Positions 1 through 5,853 of a stretch of 13,467 bases of DNA are shown in pieces (the first letter of the stretch is position 1; each line of letters starts with the position of its first letter). This DNA is from Alphaproteobacteria bacterium (GTDB lineage Bacteria; Pseudomonadota; Alphaproteobacteria; Rhizobiales; Hyphomicrobiaceae): positions 1-13,467 of the forward strand of contig JAJRRE010000194.1 of the NCBI GenBank assembly GCA_024279745.1. Direction: 5' to 3'. Below the pieces are notes generated by a model, which saw only the letters and a list, made by a program, of their open reading frames with translations, made no database searches and was not told the DNA's origin. Made by a program: the position numbers and the translations under genes.

Positions 1-98
1 CCCGTTATTGAAAATGGCGGATCAGTGCAGCAGCACAGACGCGAGGCTGAAATTCTATCAGGGCCCCCGCATTACCATACCGAACGGACCAAGCTCCC

Positions 99-1403
99 TT
101 GTCGAAACGTCACCCAAGCATATTGCAGATTGTTCCTCAGTTGGATACCGGCGGGGCTGAATTATCCGCAATAGAAATGAGCGCGGCAGTGACCCGGGCG
201 GGCGGGCGTATGTTGGTCGCCAGCGAAGGCGGGCGGCAGGAAGAGCAGTTGCGCGCGGCAGGCGGCGAGTTGATCAGATTTCGCGCTGCCACAAAGAATC
301 CGGCCCGGATTATTGCCAACGCCCAGGCTTTGGTCCAATTGGTTCGCGCTGAGAATATCGCGCTACTTCATGCCCGCTCGCGGGCACCCGCCTGGTCGGC
401 GCTGATGGCGGCGCGGCACACCGGCATTCCTTTTGTGACCACCTATCACGGGGCTTACAGCGAAAAAGGGCGGCTGAAAAACTGGTACAATTCGGTCATG
501 GCGCGCGGCGATATGGTGATTGCTAATTCGCGCTATATCGCCGATCTCATTCGCAAACGCTATGGCACGGAAGATGCACGCCTCACGGTGATTTATCGCG
601 GTGTCGATATCGCGGGGTTTGATCGGGCTAACATCAGCGCTGAGCGGCTGGCCAAGCTGCGCGAGGCCTGGGGTCTGAGCGGCGATGAGCTGGTTATTAT
701 GCAGGCGGCGCGCATGACCAAGTGGAAAGGACACAAATTCACCATTGGCGCTTTGGCGCAGCTGTTAGAGCGCGGCAATTCAAAAGACAGCACGGCTCCG
801 GAGCGGCAATCGGACGGCGCCGCCACATTGGCAAATGCGGTGGTTATTCTTGCTGGCGATGCGCAGGGGCGCAGTGCCTACATCGAAGAATTGCAGGCGC
901 AAATAGATCAGCTGAATCTGGGCGACAAAGTTCGCATCGTCGGCCATTGCGCCGATATGCCGGCGGCCTTTGCCCTGTCTCATGTCGCGATTATGGGCTC
1001 GGACGGGGATACGCCTGAAGCTTTTGGCCGCGCGGCTGCCGAAGCGCAGGCGGCAGGCTGTCCGGTGATTGCAGCTGATTTTGGCGCCCCGCCTGAAACT
1101 GTTCGCTCATCGCCAAAATATGGGAAAGATGAGCGAACCGGCTGGCTGGTGGTACCTGGGTCGCCAGGTGCGGTAGCGCAGGCACTGGATGAGGCGCTGC
1201 AGATGCCCGCCGATGAGCGCGCGCGCATGGGCAAACGGGCGCGAGCTAATATAATTGCTCACTTCACCGACGAAATGATGAAGCGCCAGACGCTGGCGGT
1301 GTATGATCAATTACTCGGCACCCGCCTGCTGGAAAAATTTATGGTGCAAAATCAGGGGGCAAAGCCATCCACAGGCGTTGACCCGAGCGGCCTTAAAGCG
1401 TAA
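99..1403 (+). CDS. GT4-family glycosyltransferase
   Basis: The product is a 434-residue GT-B fold glycosyltransferase of the GT4 (RfaB/WcaG-like) group. Such enzymes transfer a sugar from a nucleotide-sugar donor to a lipid-linked or polysaccharide acceptor in the cytoplasm, typically in envelope or exopolysaccharide synthesis. Visible marks are the N-terminal ILQIVPQLDTGGAE segment (residues 8-21), which is the acceptor-side loop of the family. The linker has IANSRYIADLIRKRYG (141-156) and VIYRGVD (164-170). The donor-site E-x7-E motif is at E307 and E315 in TPEAFGRAAAEAQAAGCPVIA. A low-complexity insertion lies at about residues 226-245. The start is TTG at 99. No ATG or GTG lies in frame between it and the upstream stop at 48-50, and a later ATG at 177 would cut the conserved N-terminus. 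The ribosome binding site is poor, so expression may be low or coupled to an upstream gene. The acceptor and sugar cannot be told from sequence. Confidence 0.9.
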   Translation: MSKRHPSILQIVPQLDTGGAELSAIEMSAAVTRAGGRMLVASEGGRQEEQLRAAGGELIRFRAATKNPARIIANAQALVQLVRAENIALLHARSRAPAWSALMAARHTGIPFVTTYHGAYSEKGRLKNWYNSVMARGDMVIANSRYIADLIRKRYGTEDARLTVIYRGVDIAGFDRANISAERLAKLREAWGLSGDELVIMQAARMTKWKGHKFTIGALAQLLERGNSKDSTAPERQSDGAATLANAVVILAGDAQGRSAYIEELQAQIDQLNLGDKVRIVGHCADMPAAFALSHVAIMGSDGDTPEAFGRAAAEAQAAGCPVIAADFGAPPETVRSSPKYGKDERTGWLVVPGSPGAVAQALDEALQMPADERARMGKRARANIIAHFTDEMMKRQTLAVYDQLLGTRLLEKFMVQNQGAKPSTGVDPSGLKA

Positions 1404-1662
1404 CTGTTGCTTGACTTGGCGCCCAAAATTCACGATTTCTGTGCTTTGCAGCCAAGTTCTACGTGTTTGGCCTTGCCATGCGGGCCGTTTAGGGCGTATC
1501 TGCAATACTAAGGCGAGCGGGATTAAGCTCAAATTTGCTTTGCGGCGCGCCAATTCAGGGTTGCGCCACCAGTACTGGCAAATCCGCTACGCCAAGTCAG
1601 TTAACATTAATCTGAGACGCCAGGCCCGGTGGAGATGATAAGCCTCCCGCTTTGGCGAACCG

Positions 1663-1678
1663 AAGGAGATATAAAATA
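1663..1678 (+). promoter_or_regulatory. Shine-Dalgarno placed on a probable AUA start of infC
   Basis: AAGGAG at 1663-1668 is the only strong ribosome binding site near the IF-3 N-terminus. Seven bases separate it from an in-frame ATA at 1676-1678. The upstream in-frame TTG (1652) begins before this site, so the Shine-Dalgarno would lie inside the gene. The next ATG (1688) is 19 bases from it, which is too far. Use of a rare start codon (AUU in Escherichia coli) is a known feature of infC and underlies its autoregulation, because IF-3 itself discriminates against such starts. Confidence 0.55.
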
Positions 1679-2215
1679 CGCCGCCCAATGAGAGCTCCGC
1701 AGCCGCGTGAGCAAAAAGGTCCCCGCATTAATGATGCGATCACGGCCTCAGAAGTGCGATTGATTGACGAGAATGGCGACAATGTTGGTGTTGTTGCCAT
1801 AGAGGACGCGATAAAGCGCGCCTATGATGTAGGTGTCGATCTGGTGGAAATTTCCCCCGACGCCAAGCCCCCTGTCGCCAAGATTCTGGATTATGGTAAA
1901 TATAAGTACCAGGAGCAGAAGAAAGCCGCCGAAGCGCGCAAAAAGCAAAAGATCGTCGAAGTCAAAGAGATCAAGATGCGCCCCAATATCGATGGTCACG
2001 ACTATCAGGTAAAGCTGCGCGCCATGCATAAATTCTTTGGCGAAGGCGACAAGGTGAAAGTGACAATGCGCTTTCGCGGCCGTGAGATGGCCCACCCGGA
2101 CCTGGGGTTTAAGCTTCTGCGCAAGGTCAAGGAAGATATCGAAGAAGTCGCGAAGGTGGAATCCGACGCGCGCTTTGAAGGCCGCCAGATGATCATGGTA
2201 TTGGCACCGAAATAG
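1676..2215 (+). CDS. infC: Translation initiation factor IF-3
   Basis: IF-3 binds the 30S subunit, blocks premature 50S joining and proofreads start codon and initiator tRNA. From ATA 1676 the protein is 179 residues, close to the usual length of about 180. The N-terminal domain begins GPRINDAITASEVRLIDENGDNVGV. The linker region carries PPVAKILDYGKYKYQEQKKAAEARKKQK. The C-terminal domain has EVKEIKMRPNIDGHDY, KVKVTMRFRGREMAHPDLG and the end EGRQMIMVLAPK, all hallmark IF-3 segments. Candidate starts are TTG 1652, ATA 1676 and ATG 1688; ATA is preferred from ribosome binding site spacing. The 248-bp gap upstream (1404-1651) holds no gene and no clear terminator. The rpmI and rplT genes, which follow infC in many bacteria, are absent; a strong terminator follows instead, so infC is probably monocistronic here. 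Family call is near certain; the start is less so. Confidence 0.97.
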   Translation: MRRPMRAPQPREQKGPRINDAITASEVRLIDENGDNVGVVAIEDAIKRAYDVGVDLVEISPDAKPPVAKILDYGKYKYQEQKKAAEARKKQKIVEVKEIKMRPNIDGHDYQVKLRAMHKFFGEGDKVKVTMRFRGREMAHPDLGFKLLRKVKEDIEEVAKVESDARFEGRQMIMVLAPK

Positions 2216-2237
2216 GTGGTGGACGCGAGATGCTGGG

Positions 2238-2251
2238 CGCAAAATTTTGCG
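2238..2251. repeat. 14-bp perfect palindrome after infC
   Basis: CGCAAAATTTTGCG is a perfect inverted repeat 23 bases after the infC stop. It has an AT core and no following T-run, so it is not a terminator in itself. It could be a protein binding site or chance; nothing else supports a role. Confidence 0.4.
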
Positions 2252-2303
2252 ACTCGGTTATGCGCGGCGTGGCGTTTTGGAGCTGATTAGCCCTAAGGTT
2301 ATT

Positions 2304-2360
2304 TGCCGGTACATGCCGGTACATGCCGGTACATGCCGGTACATGCCGGTGTCTGCCGGT
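2304..2360 (+). repeat. 10-bp tandem repeat (TGCCGGTACA)n
   Basis: TGCCGGT recurs at 2304, 2314, 2324, 2334, 2344 and 2354, giving a strict 10-bp period. The first four units are identical (TGCCGGTACA). The fifth ends in GTC and the sixth in ACC. The sixth unit is also the 5' arm of the terminator hairpin that follows. The array therefore looks like an expansion of a terminator arm, perhaps by replication slippage, and its copy number may vary between strains. Confidence 0.9.
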
Positions 2361-2392
2361 ACCTGATTGTGAGGTGCCGGCAGTTTTGTTTT
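2353..2392 (+). terminator. Intrinsic terminator of infC
   Basis: The arm CTGCCGGTACCT (2353-2364) pairs over 12 positions, one of them G-U, with AGGTGCCGGCAG (2372-2383) around a 7-base loop. TTTTGTTTT (2384-2392) follows directly. This is a textbook rho-independent terminator on the plus strand, about 140 bp after the infC stop. The 3' arm could also pair in part with any of the upstream repeat units. Confidence 0.88.
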
Positions 2393-2516
2393 GGGCCGGC
2401 CGTTGCGTCGGCGCTGGAGGTTAGCTAATGCGGGGGGCGGTGACTGTGCTCTCATTTGGCGTTAATCCTGTTGTTTGCTAAAAGACGCGAAACGAAGCGC
2501 ATCAGCGAGGCTTGAC

Positions 2517-2954
2517 ATGAGCGGCGACAATCCCAGTGACGACAATCCCAGTGTAATATCCCATATCTCAATCGGAACGAATGACTTCGAGCGCGCGCTC
2601 GCCTTCTATGACGACGTGCTTGGCACGCTGGGATGTAAACGCCTTATGGAGCATCCCGGCGCCGTGGCTTATGGCAAAGCGTTCCCGGAATTTTGGGTGC
2701 AAAAGCCCCATGATGGTCAGGCCGCCAGCGTCGGCAACGGCACGCATTTTGGGTTCTCTACAACATCAAAAGAGCAGGTCGATAATTTTTATGCGGTGGC
2801 CTTGCAGGCTGGCGCCGTCGATGACGGTGCGCCCGGACCGCGGGCAGATTATGGTGAGCCCTATTACGGCTGCTTCCTGCGCGATCTTGATGGCCATAAG
2901 ATTGAAGCGGCTTACTGGGATGTTGAGATCGCCAAAAAACTCGGCTTGATGTGA
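2517..2954 (+). CDS. VOC-superfamily (glyoxalase-like) protein
   Basis: This 145-residue protein has the vicinal oxygen chelate fold shared by glyoxalase I, ring-cleavage dioxygenases and bleomycin-resistance proteins. Members bind a divalent metal and act on, or bind, small molecules in the cytoplasm. The first motif is ISHISIGTNDFERALAFYDDVLGTLGC (residues 14-40), the repeated GTHFGF is at 75-80 and the end motif RDLDGHKIEAAYW at 122-134. H16, H77 and E130 are the likely metal ligands. ATG 2517 was chosen because AGCGAGG lies six bases upstream; an in-frame TTG further upstream lacks a ribosome binding site. The N-terminus carries a 15-bp in-frame tandem duplication giving DNPSDDNPS, just before the fold. 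It stands alone, bounded by the infC terminator and a long hairpin at its stop codon. The substrate is unknown. Confidence 0.85.
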   Translation: MSGDNPSDDNPSVISHISIGTNDFERALAFYDDVLGTLGCKRLMEHPGAVAYGKAFPEFWVQKPHDGQAASVGNGTHFGFSTTSKEQVDNFYAVALQAGAVDDGAPGPRADYGEPYYGCFLRDLDGHKIEAAYWDVEIAKKLGLM

Positions 2955-3004
2955 GGCCAGCCTAAGGCTGAGCCCCAGGCCAGGCTCAGCCTGCTGCTGG
3001 CCTC
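2953..3004. repeat. Nested inverted repeat at the VOC gene stop codon
   Basis: The outer arms GAGGCCAGC (2953-2961) and GCTGGCCTC (2996-3004) are perfectly complementary. So are the inner arms AGGCTGAGCC (2965-2974) and GGCTCAGCCT (2983-2992). A 3x3 internal loop and an 8-base terminal loop separate them, giving 19 pairs in 52 nt. It starts within the TGA stop. Neither side has a T-run, so it is not a canonical intrinsic terminator. It lies between two convergent genes and could protect or end both transcripts. Confidence 0.75.
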
Positions 3005-3055
3005 ATGGGGGGGGTAACATAGCGTGCTGTTGAATTTTGTTCGCGTTGTTCGCGC

Positions 3056-3547
3056 TTACAATGACCACGCCAGAATGATATAGCGCGCCGCTTTGCCAAT
3101 GGCGACCAGTGGCAAGAACACGGTAAAGGGAATGCGCATGACACCGGCGATGAAGGTCAGCGGATCGCCCATCACCGGCACCCAGGCGAGCAGCAGGGTC
3201 CAGATGCCGTAGCGCTGAAAGCGCTGCGAGGCCTTGTCGATATCGGACGGCTTGAAAGGGAACCAGCGGCGGGTTTCAAAATGGCGCATAGTTTTGCCAA
3301 GCCACCAGTTGAACACCGATCCTGCCGTATTGCCGACAATCGCAGCCAGCAGCAGGCCTTCCATCTCGCCGCTTCCCGCCTTGATTTGCGCGATAAGGAG
3401 CAGCTCCGAGGATAGGGGTAATAAGGTCGCCGCGCCGAACGATACGACGAGCAGCAGCAGATACGGCCCGGCGGCGAGAAACGCATCGATAAGCAAAATA
3501 TTGGGCGCTCCTTCAAGCAGCAGGGTATCGACAATGACAATCGACAA
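3056..3547 (-). CDS. YqaA-type DedA/SNARE-associated membrane protein
   Basis: This 163-residue inner-membrane protein belongs to the YqaA branch of the DedA/VTT superfamily, whose members are implicated in lipid flipping and envelope homeostasis. Hydrophobic segments fall at about residues 22-45, 60-80, 113-135 and 137-158. Family marks are LPLSSELLLIAQI (about 44-56), GNTAGSVFNWWLGK (about 72-85), RWFPF before a cytosolic helix, QRYGIWTLLLAWVPVMGDPLTFIAGVMRIP and the closing VAIGKAARYIILA. The only in-frame start before the fold is TTG 3547, set in a small repetitive stretch (ATTGTCGATTGTCATTGTCG); the true start is uncertain. A terminator upstream separates it from the copper chaperone gene, so it should have its own promoter at about 3550-3597. 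Its substrate is unknown. Confidence 0.85.
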   Translation of the reverse strand: MSIVIVDTLLLEGAPNILLIDAFLAAGPYLLLLVVSFGAATLLPLSSELLLIAQIKAGSGEMEGLLLAAIVGNTAGSVFNWWLGKTMRHFETRRWFPFKPSDIDKASQRFQRYGIWTLLLAWVPVMGDPLTFIAGVMRIPFTVFLPLVAIGKAARYIILAWSL

Positions 3548-3597
3548 TGATTGTCAGCAAAGCCGGGAGGCGGATTTAAGACAGGTGCAGACGAGTT

Positions 3598-3644
3598 AAA
3601 AAAACAATCGCCCCCTTTCCTTACAATTGCAAGGGCAGGGGGCG
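3598..3644 (-). terminator. Intrinsic terminator of the copper chaperone gene
   Basis: On the minus strand CGCCCCCTGCCCTT pairs with AAGGAAAGGGGGCG: 8 bp, two mismatches, then 4 bp, around an 8-base loop. ATTG and a run of seven T follow (plus-strand A-run at 3598-3604). It lies about 40 bp after the PCu(A)C stop and before the YqaA-like gene. Confidence 0.85.
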
Positions 3645-3681
3645 ACGTTCAATATCAGCAGTAGATTGCGGGAGCCCTTAA

Positions 3682-4335
3682 TTATTGCGGATGACTACCG
3701 CTGCCGCCATGGCCCATCTTGCTGTCCGTTTTCATCGGTTCTGTCGCGGGCATTTTCTCGCCGGCCCGTTTCATCGGCATGTTTGTCATGGCGCCGGAGC
3801 CGGCTCGGCCATGTCCCTTTGTACCATGTCCGGTCATTGAACCGTCAGTCATATCCTTATGGGACATGGCGCCAATTGCTTCGACTTTGAAGGTCACGGT
3901 CAGTTCGCCGGCTTTTGCAAATTTGAGCCGGGCCGAGAACGGCTTGCCTTTCTTAAGGGGCCTGGTCAGGCCGACGATCATGAGGTGGTCGCCGCTGGGG
4001 CTGAGCGAAATGGTTTGGCCCGGCGCAATGACAATGCCGTTTTTCAGTTTGCGCATCGCCATGACGCCTTTGACCATGGTCATGGTATGCACTTCGATGC
4101 GCTTGGCGAAATCCAATGAGCCGCCCAAAAGCCGATCGGCGGTTTTGCCGTTATTGGTGATGGTCACATAGCCGACCCCAATGGGCGCCCGGCCCGGCGT
4201 TGCGCGCGACCAGGGGTGAGTAACCACAATGTCGCCGATCTTAACCTCGCTGGCCGACGCACTTGTCGATGCCAGCCCGCTTAATCCAAAAGTTGCAAAC
4301 GCCAGCAGCAGCGCCGCTCTTAAAGTCACGCTCAT
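3682..4335 (-). CDS. PCu(A)C-family periplasmic copper chaperone with Met/His-rich tail
   Basis: PCu(A)C proteins bind Cu(I) in the periplasm and help deliver it to the CuA/CuB sites of cytochrome c oxidase. This 217-residue protein has a Sec signal peptide (hydrophobic core residues 7-22, probable cleavage near ASA-SEV at 28). The family entry THPWSRATPGRAPIGVGYVTI starts at residue 39. The copper site follows as EVHTMTMVKGVMAM then GDHLMIVGL, a close match in spacing to the known H-x10-M...H-x-M arrangement. The core ends near residue 156. A tail of about 61 residues, with 9 Met and 5 His (for example MSHKDM, GHGTKGHG, KMGHGG), extends it. The core is of usual length, so the tail is an added metal-binding region. 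A -35/-10 pair lies 42 bp upstream of ATG 4335. The gene is divergent from a Crp/Fnr-type regulator and ends at its own terminator. Confidence 0.92.
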   Translation of the reverse strand: MSVTLRAALLLAFATFGLSGLASTSASASEVKIGDIVVTHPWSRATPGRAPIGVGYVTITNNGKTADRLLGGSLDFAKRIEVHTMTMVKGVMAMRKLKNGIVIAPGQTISLSPSGDHLMIVGLTRPLKKGKPFSARLKFAKAGELTVTFKVEAIGAMSHKDMTDGSMTGHGTKGHGRAGSGAMTNMPMKRAGEKMPATEPMKTDSKMGHGGSGSHPQ

Positions 4336-4376
4336 GATCCCTCACGATTTTTCTTCAATGCCATAAGTTTCAATTC

Positions 4377-4404
4377 AATATAGGTCGGCCACGAGCCGGG
4401 GCAA
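4377..4404 (-). promoter_or_regulatory. Candidate sigma-70-type promoter for the copper chaperone gene
   Basis: On the minus strand TTGCCC (4404-4399) is followed after 16 bases by TATATT (4382-4377). Transcription would start near 4370 and leave a leader of about 35 bases before ATG 4335. It was found by eye, so weak matches elsewhere cannot be excluded. Confidence 0.35.
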
Positions 4405-4571
4405 CGCGGGAAAATGGCGCAGGACAGTTTGATCTGGCGCAATGCAATGGCGGCGGTTCCAGTTTGGCGTAGAGCATTGGCAATGATATCGTGGCGGCTT
4501 GCCTGCCCCGTCCTGCTGGGTTCAAACGCTAGGTCGCCTAAAACACTTGCCAAGCTGCTGGCGATGGCGAC

Positions 4572-5117
4572 ATGATCATCGTCATGCTGCAAAAACTTAT
4601 TGAAGATCTCATCATGAACACTGCCAGGCGTCGTTCTTTTGACCGCGGCGCTTTTCTGTTTCATCGCGGGGACCAGGTCCAGTTTGTGTTCGTTATTGCA
4701 GAAGGAGCCGTTGAGCTGGTTCGCCCGCAGTCGGATGGTAGTGAGATTATCCTGCAACGCGCCGGTACTCATGCCCTCTTGGCAGAGGCGTCAATATACT
4801 CGAAGACGTATCATTGCGATGCGCTGGCGGTCGAGCAAACGACGGCTTTTATCGTGTCCAGGCGGTCTTTCCTGGAACATTTACGCAGCAATTCTAAATA
4901 TTCTGAAATGTGGGCCTCGTATCTAGCGAAAGAAGTGCAAGCGGCACGTTATCGAAGCGAAATATTGTCCCGCAAAACCGTTGCGAAACGCCTCGATGCC
5001 TGGCTTGATTGGCAAGGCGTTGACTTGCCCGCCAAAGGCGAATGGCGCGGTCTTGCTGCCCAAATTGCTGTCAGCCCCGAAGCGCTATACCGCGAATTAT
5101 GCAAGCGGCGCAAATAA
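4572..5117 (+). CDS. Crp/Fnr-family transcriptional regulator (short form)
   Basis: The 181-residue protein has a cyclic-nucleotide-binding-type beta roll (about residues 20-108: RSFDRGAFLFHRGD, FVFVIAEGAVELVRP, RAGTHALLAEASIYSKTYHCDALA). A dimer helix follows (about 112-135, ending in ARYRSEILSRKTVAKRLDAWL). The C-terminal helix-turn-helix (about 158-180, WRGLAAQIAVSPEALYRELCKRRK) ends straight after the recognition helix. Fnr-type Cys clusters are absent, with only C82 and C177 seen, so it is not an iron-sulfur Fnr. Starts at 4572, 4584 and 4614 are all possible and none has a strong ribosome binding site; the first is reported. The 236-bp space to the divergent copper chaperone gene would hold both promoters, and control of that gene is a reasonable guess, not shown. 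Confidence 0.88.
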   Translation: MIIVMLQKLIEDLIMNTARRRSFDRGAFLFHRGDQVQFVFVIAEGAVELVRPQSDGSEIILQRAGTHALLAEASIYSKTYHCDALAVEQTTAFIVSRRSFLEHLRSNSKYSEMWASYLAKEVQAARYRSEILSRKTVAKRLDAWLDWQGVDLPAKGEWRGLAAQIAVSPEALYRELCKRRK

Positions 5118-5170
5118 AGAGAAATACGAACGCTCCGCCACCAATCGCGCCACCAACGCGCAGCACAACG

Positions 5171-5212
5171 TGCTCAACACTCATCCATCTTCAGCGCGGC
5201 GATGAACGCCTC
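5171..5212. repeat. Direct repeat, distal copy of the lepA 3' end
   Basis: This 42-bp segment matches 5854-5895 at 39 positions. Bases 5181-5212 and 5864-5895 are identical over 32 bp, and a further 7 bp match beyond a 3-base difference. Similarity stops abruptly just past the stop codon. The offset between copies is 683 bp and the interval holds exactly one toxin-antitoxin pair. Confidence 0.93.
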
Positions 5213-5248
5213 CCCACGAGAAACGCCTCACCACGGAATTCCGACTTT
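5174..5248 (-). pseudogene. Remnant of the lepA C-terminus
   Basis: Read on the minus strand this gives KVGIP, then a disrupted stretch with an in-frame stop (W, stop, GVSRG), then EAFIAALKMDEC and a stop at 5174-5176. The intact lepA ends KVEIPQEAFIAALKMDDN. The KVGIP part (5234-5248) matches the lepA equivalent (5899-5913) at 12 of 15 bases. An extra 18 bp, apparently a short local duplication of the AACGCCTC motif, separates it from the 32-bp identical part. It is non-coding debris on the far side of the toxin-antitoxin pair. Confidence 0.75.
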
Positions 5249-5279
5249 TCTTAAATCCGCACCTTCCAGACAGCTCACG

Positions 5280-5576
5280 TCATGCCGACCGCTTTGGCTT
5301 GTTGTCGGGATTTTGTGACGTGTGCCAAGCGGTGACAATCCAGATTACTTCGTCACGGATGGCATAGGTGAGAACGATTCGGGTCTTGGGAATTGAAATG
5401 TCATAAGTTCTGGTTTCTGAATCAAATCGGTCTGCTTTGGGGAATGATATAATTCTTTTTTCAGCTTTCAAAGTACGCCGAGCGACCAAGGCAGCTGATT
5501 CAGGGCTGTCGCGGGAAATGTATTCAAGCATTGCAGATAGCTCGCCTAAAGCCTCGGCTGTCCACTCAATCCGCAT
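5280..5576 (-). CDS. ParE/RelE-superfamily toxin
   Basis: The 98-residue protein has the compact ParE/RelE toxin pattern. It has an N-terminal strand MRIEWTAEALGEL, a helical hairpin (LEYISRDSPESAALVARRTLKAEKRI), the TRTYDI strand near residues 56-61, VLTYAIRDEVIWIVTAWHTSQNP and a short basic tail. Members act in the cytoplasm either as mRNA interferases on the ribosome or as gyrase poisons; the sequence does not decide which. The closing AWHTSQ strand, in place of the catalytic Arg/Tyr pattern of RelE, points more to the ParE side. ATG 5576 lies 12 bases after the antitoxin stop, with AAGG (ribosome binding site) overlapping that stop, so the two are translationally linked. The gene ends 31 bp from the lepA remnant. 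Confidence 0.87.
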   Translation of the reverse strand: MRIEWTAEALGELSAMLEYISRDSPESAALVARRTLKAEKRIISFPKADRFDSETRTYDISIPKTRIVLTYAIRDEVIWIVTAWHTSQNPDNKPKRSA

Positions 5577-5588
5577 AAATAGCGCGCC

Positions 5589-5825
5589 TTAAAGATCAGG
5601 ATCATAATTGCGCAATAGTTCCATTACTTCGTCGCGCGACACCGCATGCAGGGGCTTAGCAAGCCGTTCTTGAATAATCTGCTGACGCTGTGCAGGTCGA
5701 TCTGGTGTTTGATAGTCTGCCACGCAATCGAGAAGCTCTTTTGCCAGGGCTTCTTGTGCTGCGGCAGGCAATTCTCTTGCGGCCATGACAGCCTCATCAA
5801 GCGTTATGGTTTTTTGATCCGTCAT
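5589..5825 (-). CDS. Antitoxin of the ParE/RelE-type pair
   Basis: The 78-residue acidic protein MTDQKTITLDEAVMAARELPAAAQEALAKELLD... is the partner expected before a ParE/RelE toxin. It resembles small antitoxins of alphaproteobacteria with an LPxxxQExLAxELL helix (residues 19-32) and a C-terminal segment, SRDEVMELLRNYDP, likely to wrap the toxin. No clear ribbon-helix-helix or Phd DNA-binding domain is visible, so autoregulation is uncertain. ATG 5825 has AAGG about 8 bases upstream. Only 31 bp separate it from the lepA stop, on the same strand. It may be read from lepA transcription or from a promoter inside the lepA 3' end. No promoter was recognised in the gap. Confidence 0.82.
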   Translation of the reverse strand: MTDQKTITLDEAVMAARELPAAAQEALAKELLDCVADYQTPDRPAQRQQIIQERLAKPLHAVSRDEVMELLRNYDPDL

Positions 5826-5853
5826 GACTGCACCTTAACCTATCTTGCCACTC

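Larger units (their letters stand above)
2216..2516. other. infC-VOC intergenic region with repeats and a terminator
   Basis: This 301-bp gap has no convincing gene. In order it holds a 14-bp perfect palindrome, a 10-bp tandem repeat array and an intrinsic terminator. About 120 bp of unremarkable sequence follows, leading to the AGCGAGG ribosome binding site (2504-2510) of the next gene. The only reading frame across the array, on the minus strand, merely translates the repeat. Confidence 0.7.

Noticed and set aside
1303..1638. 111-codon frame between the glycosyltransferase and infC
   Set aside because: It overlaps the glycosyltransferase 3' end in another frame, has no ribosome binding site and its translation shows no folded-protein pattern.
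2304..2360. CRISPR-like array
   Set aside because: The 10-bp units are contiguous with no spacers, far below CRISPR repeat length, and no cas genes are near.
2258..2455. Minus-strand frame with a repeated VPACTGMYRH motif
   Set aside because: It only translates the 10-bp tandem repeat and crosses the terminator. There is no ribosome binding site or other protein-like content.
4414..4575. Short plus-strand frame ending in ATGA at the Crp/Fnr-type start
   Set aside because: The translation (MAQDSLIWRNAMAAVPVW...) looks random, and it reads through the promoter region of the divergent gene.
4332..4772. 146-codon minus-strand frame ending in an ATGA overlap with the copper chaperone start
   Set aside because: The overlap looks like translational coupling. 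However, the frame lies antisense to 200 bp of a well-supported Crp/Fnr-type gene, spans the likely chaperone promoter and resembles no family. It was judged a chance frame; homologs would change this.
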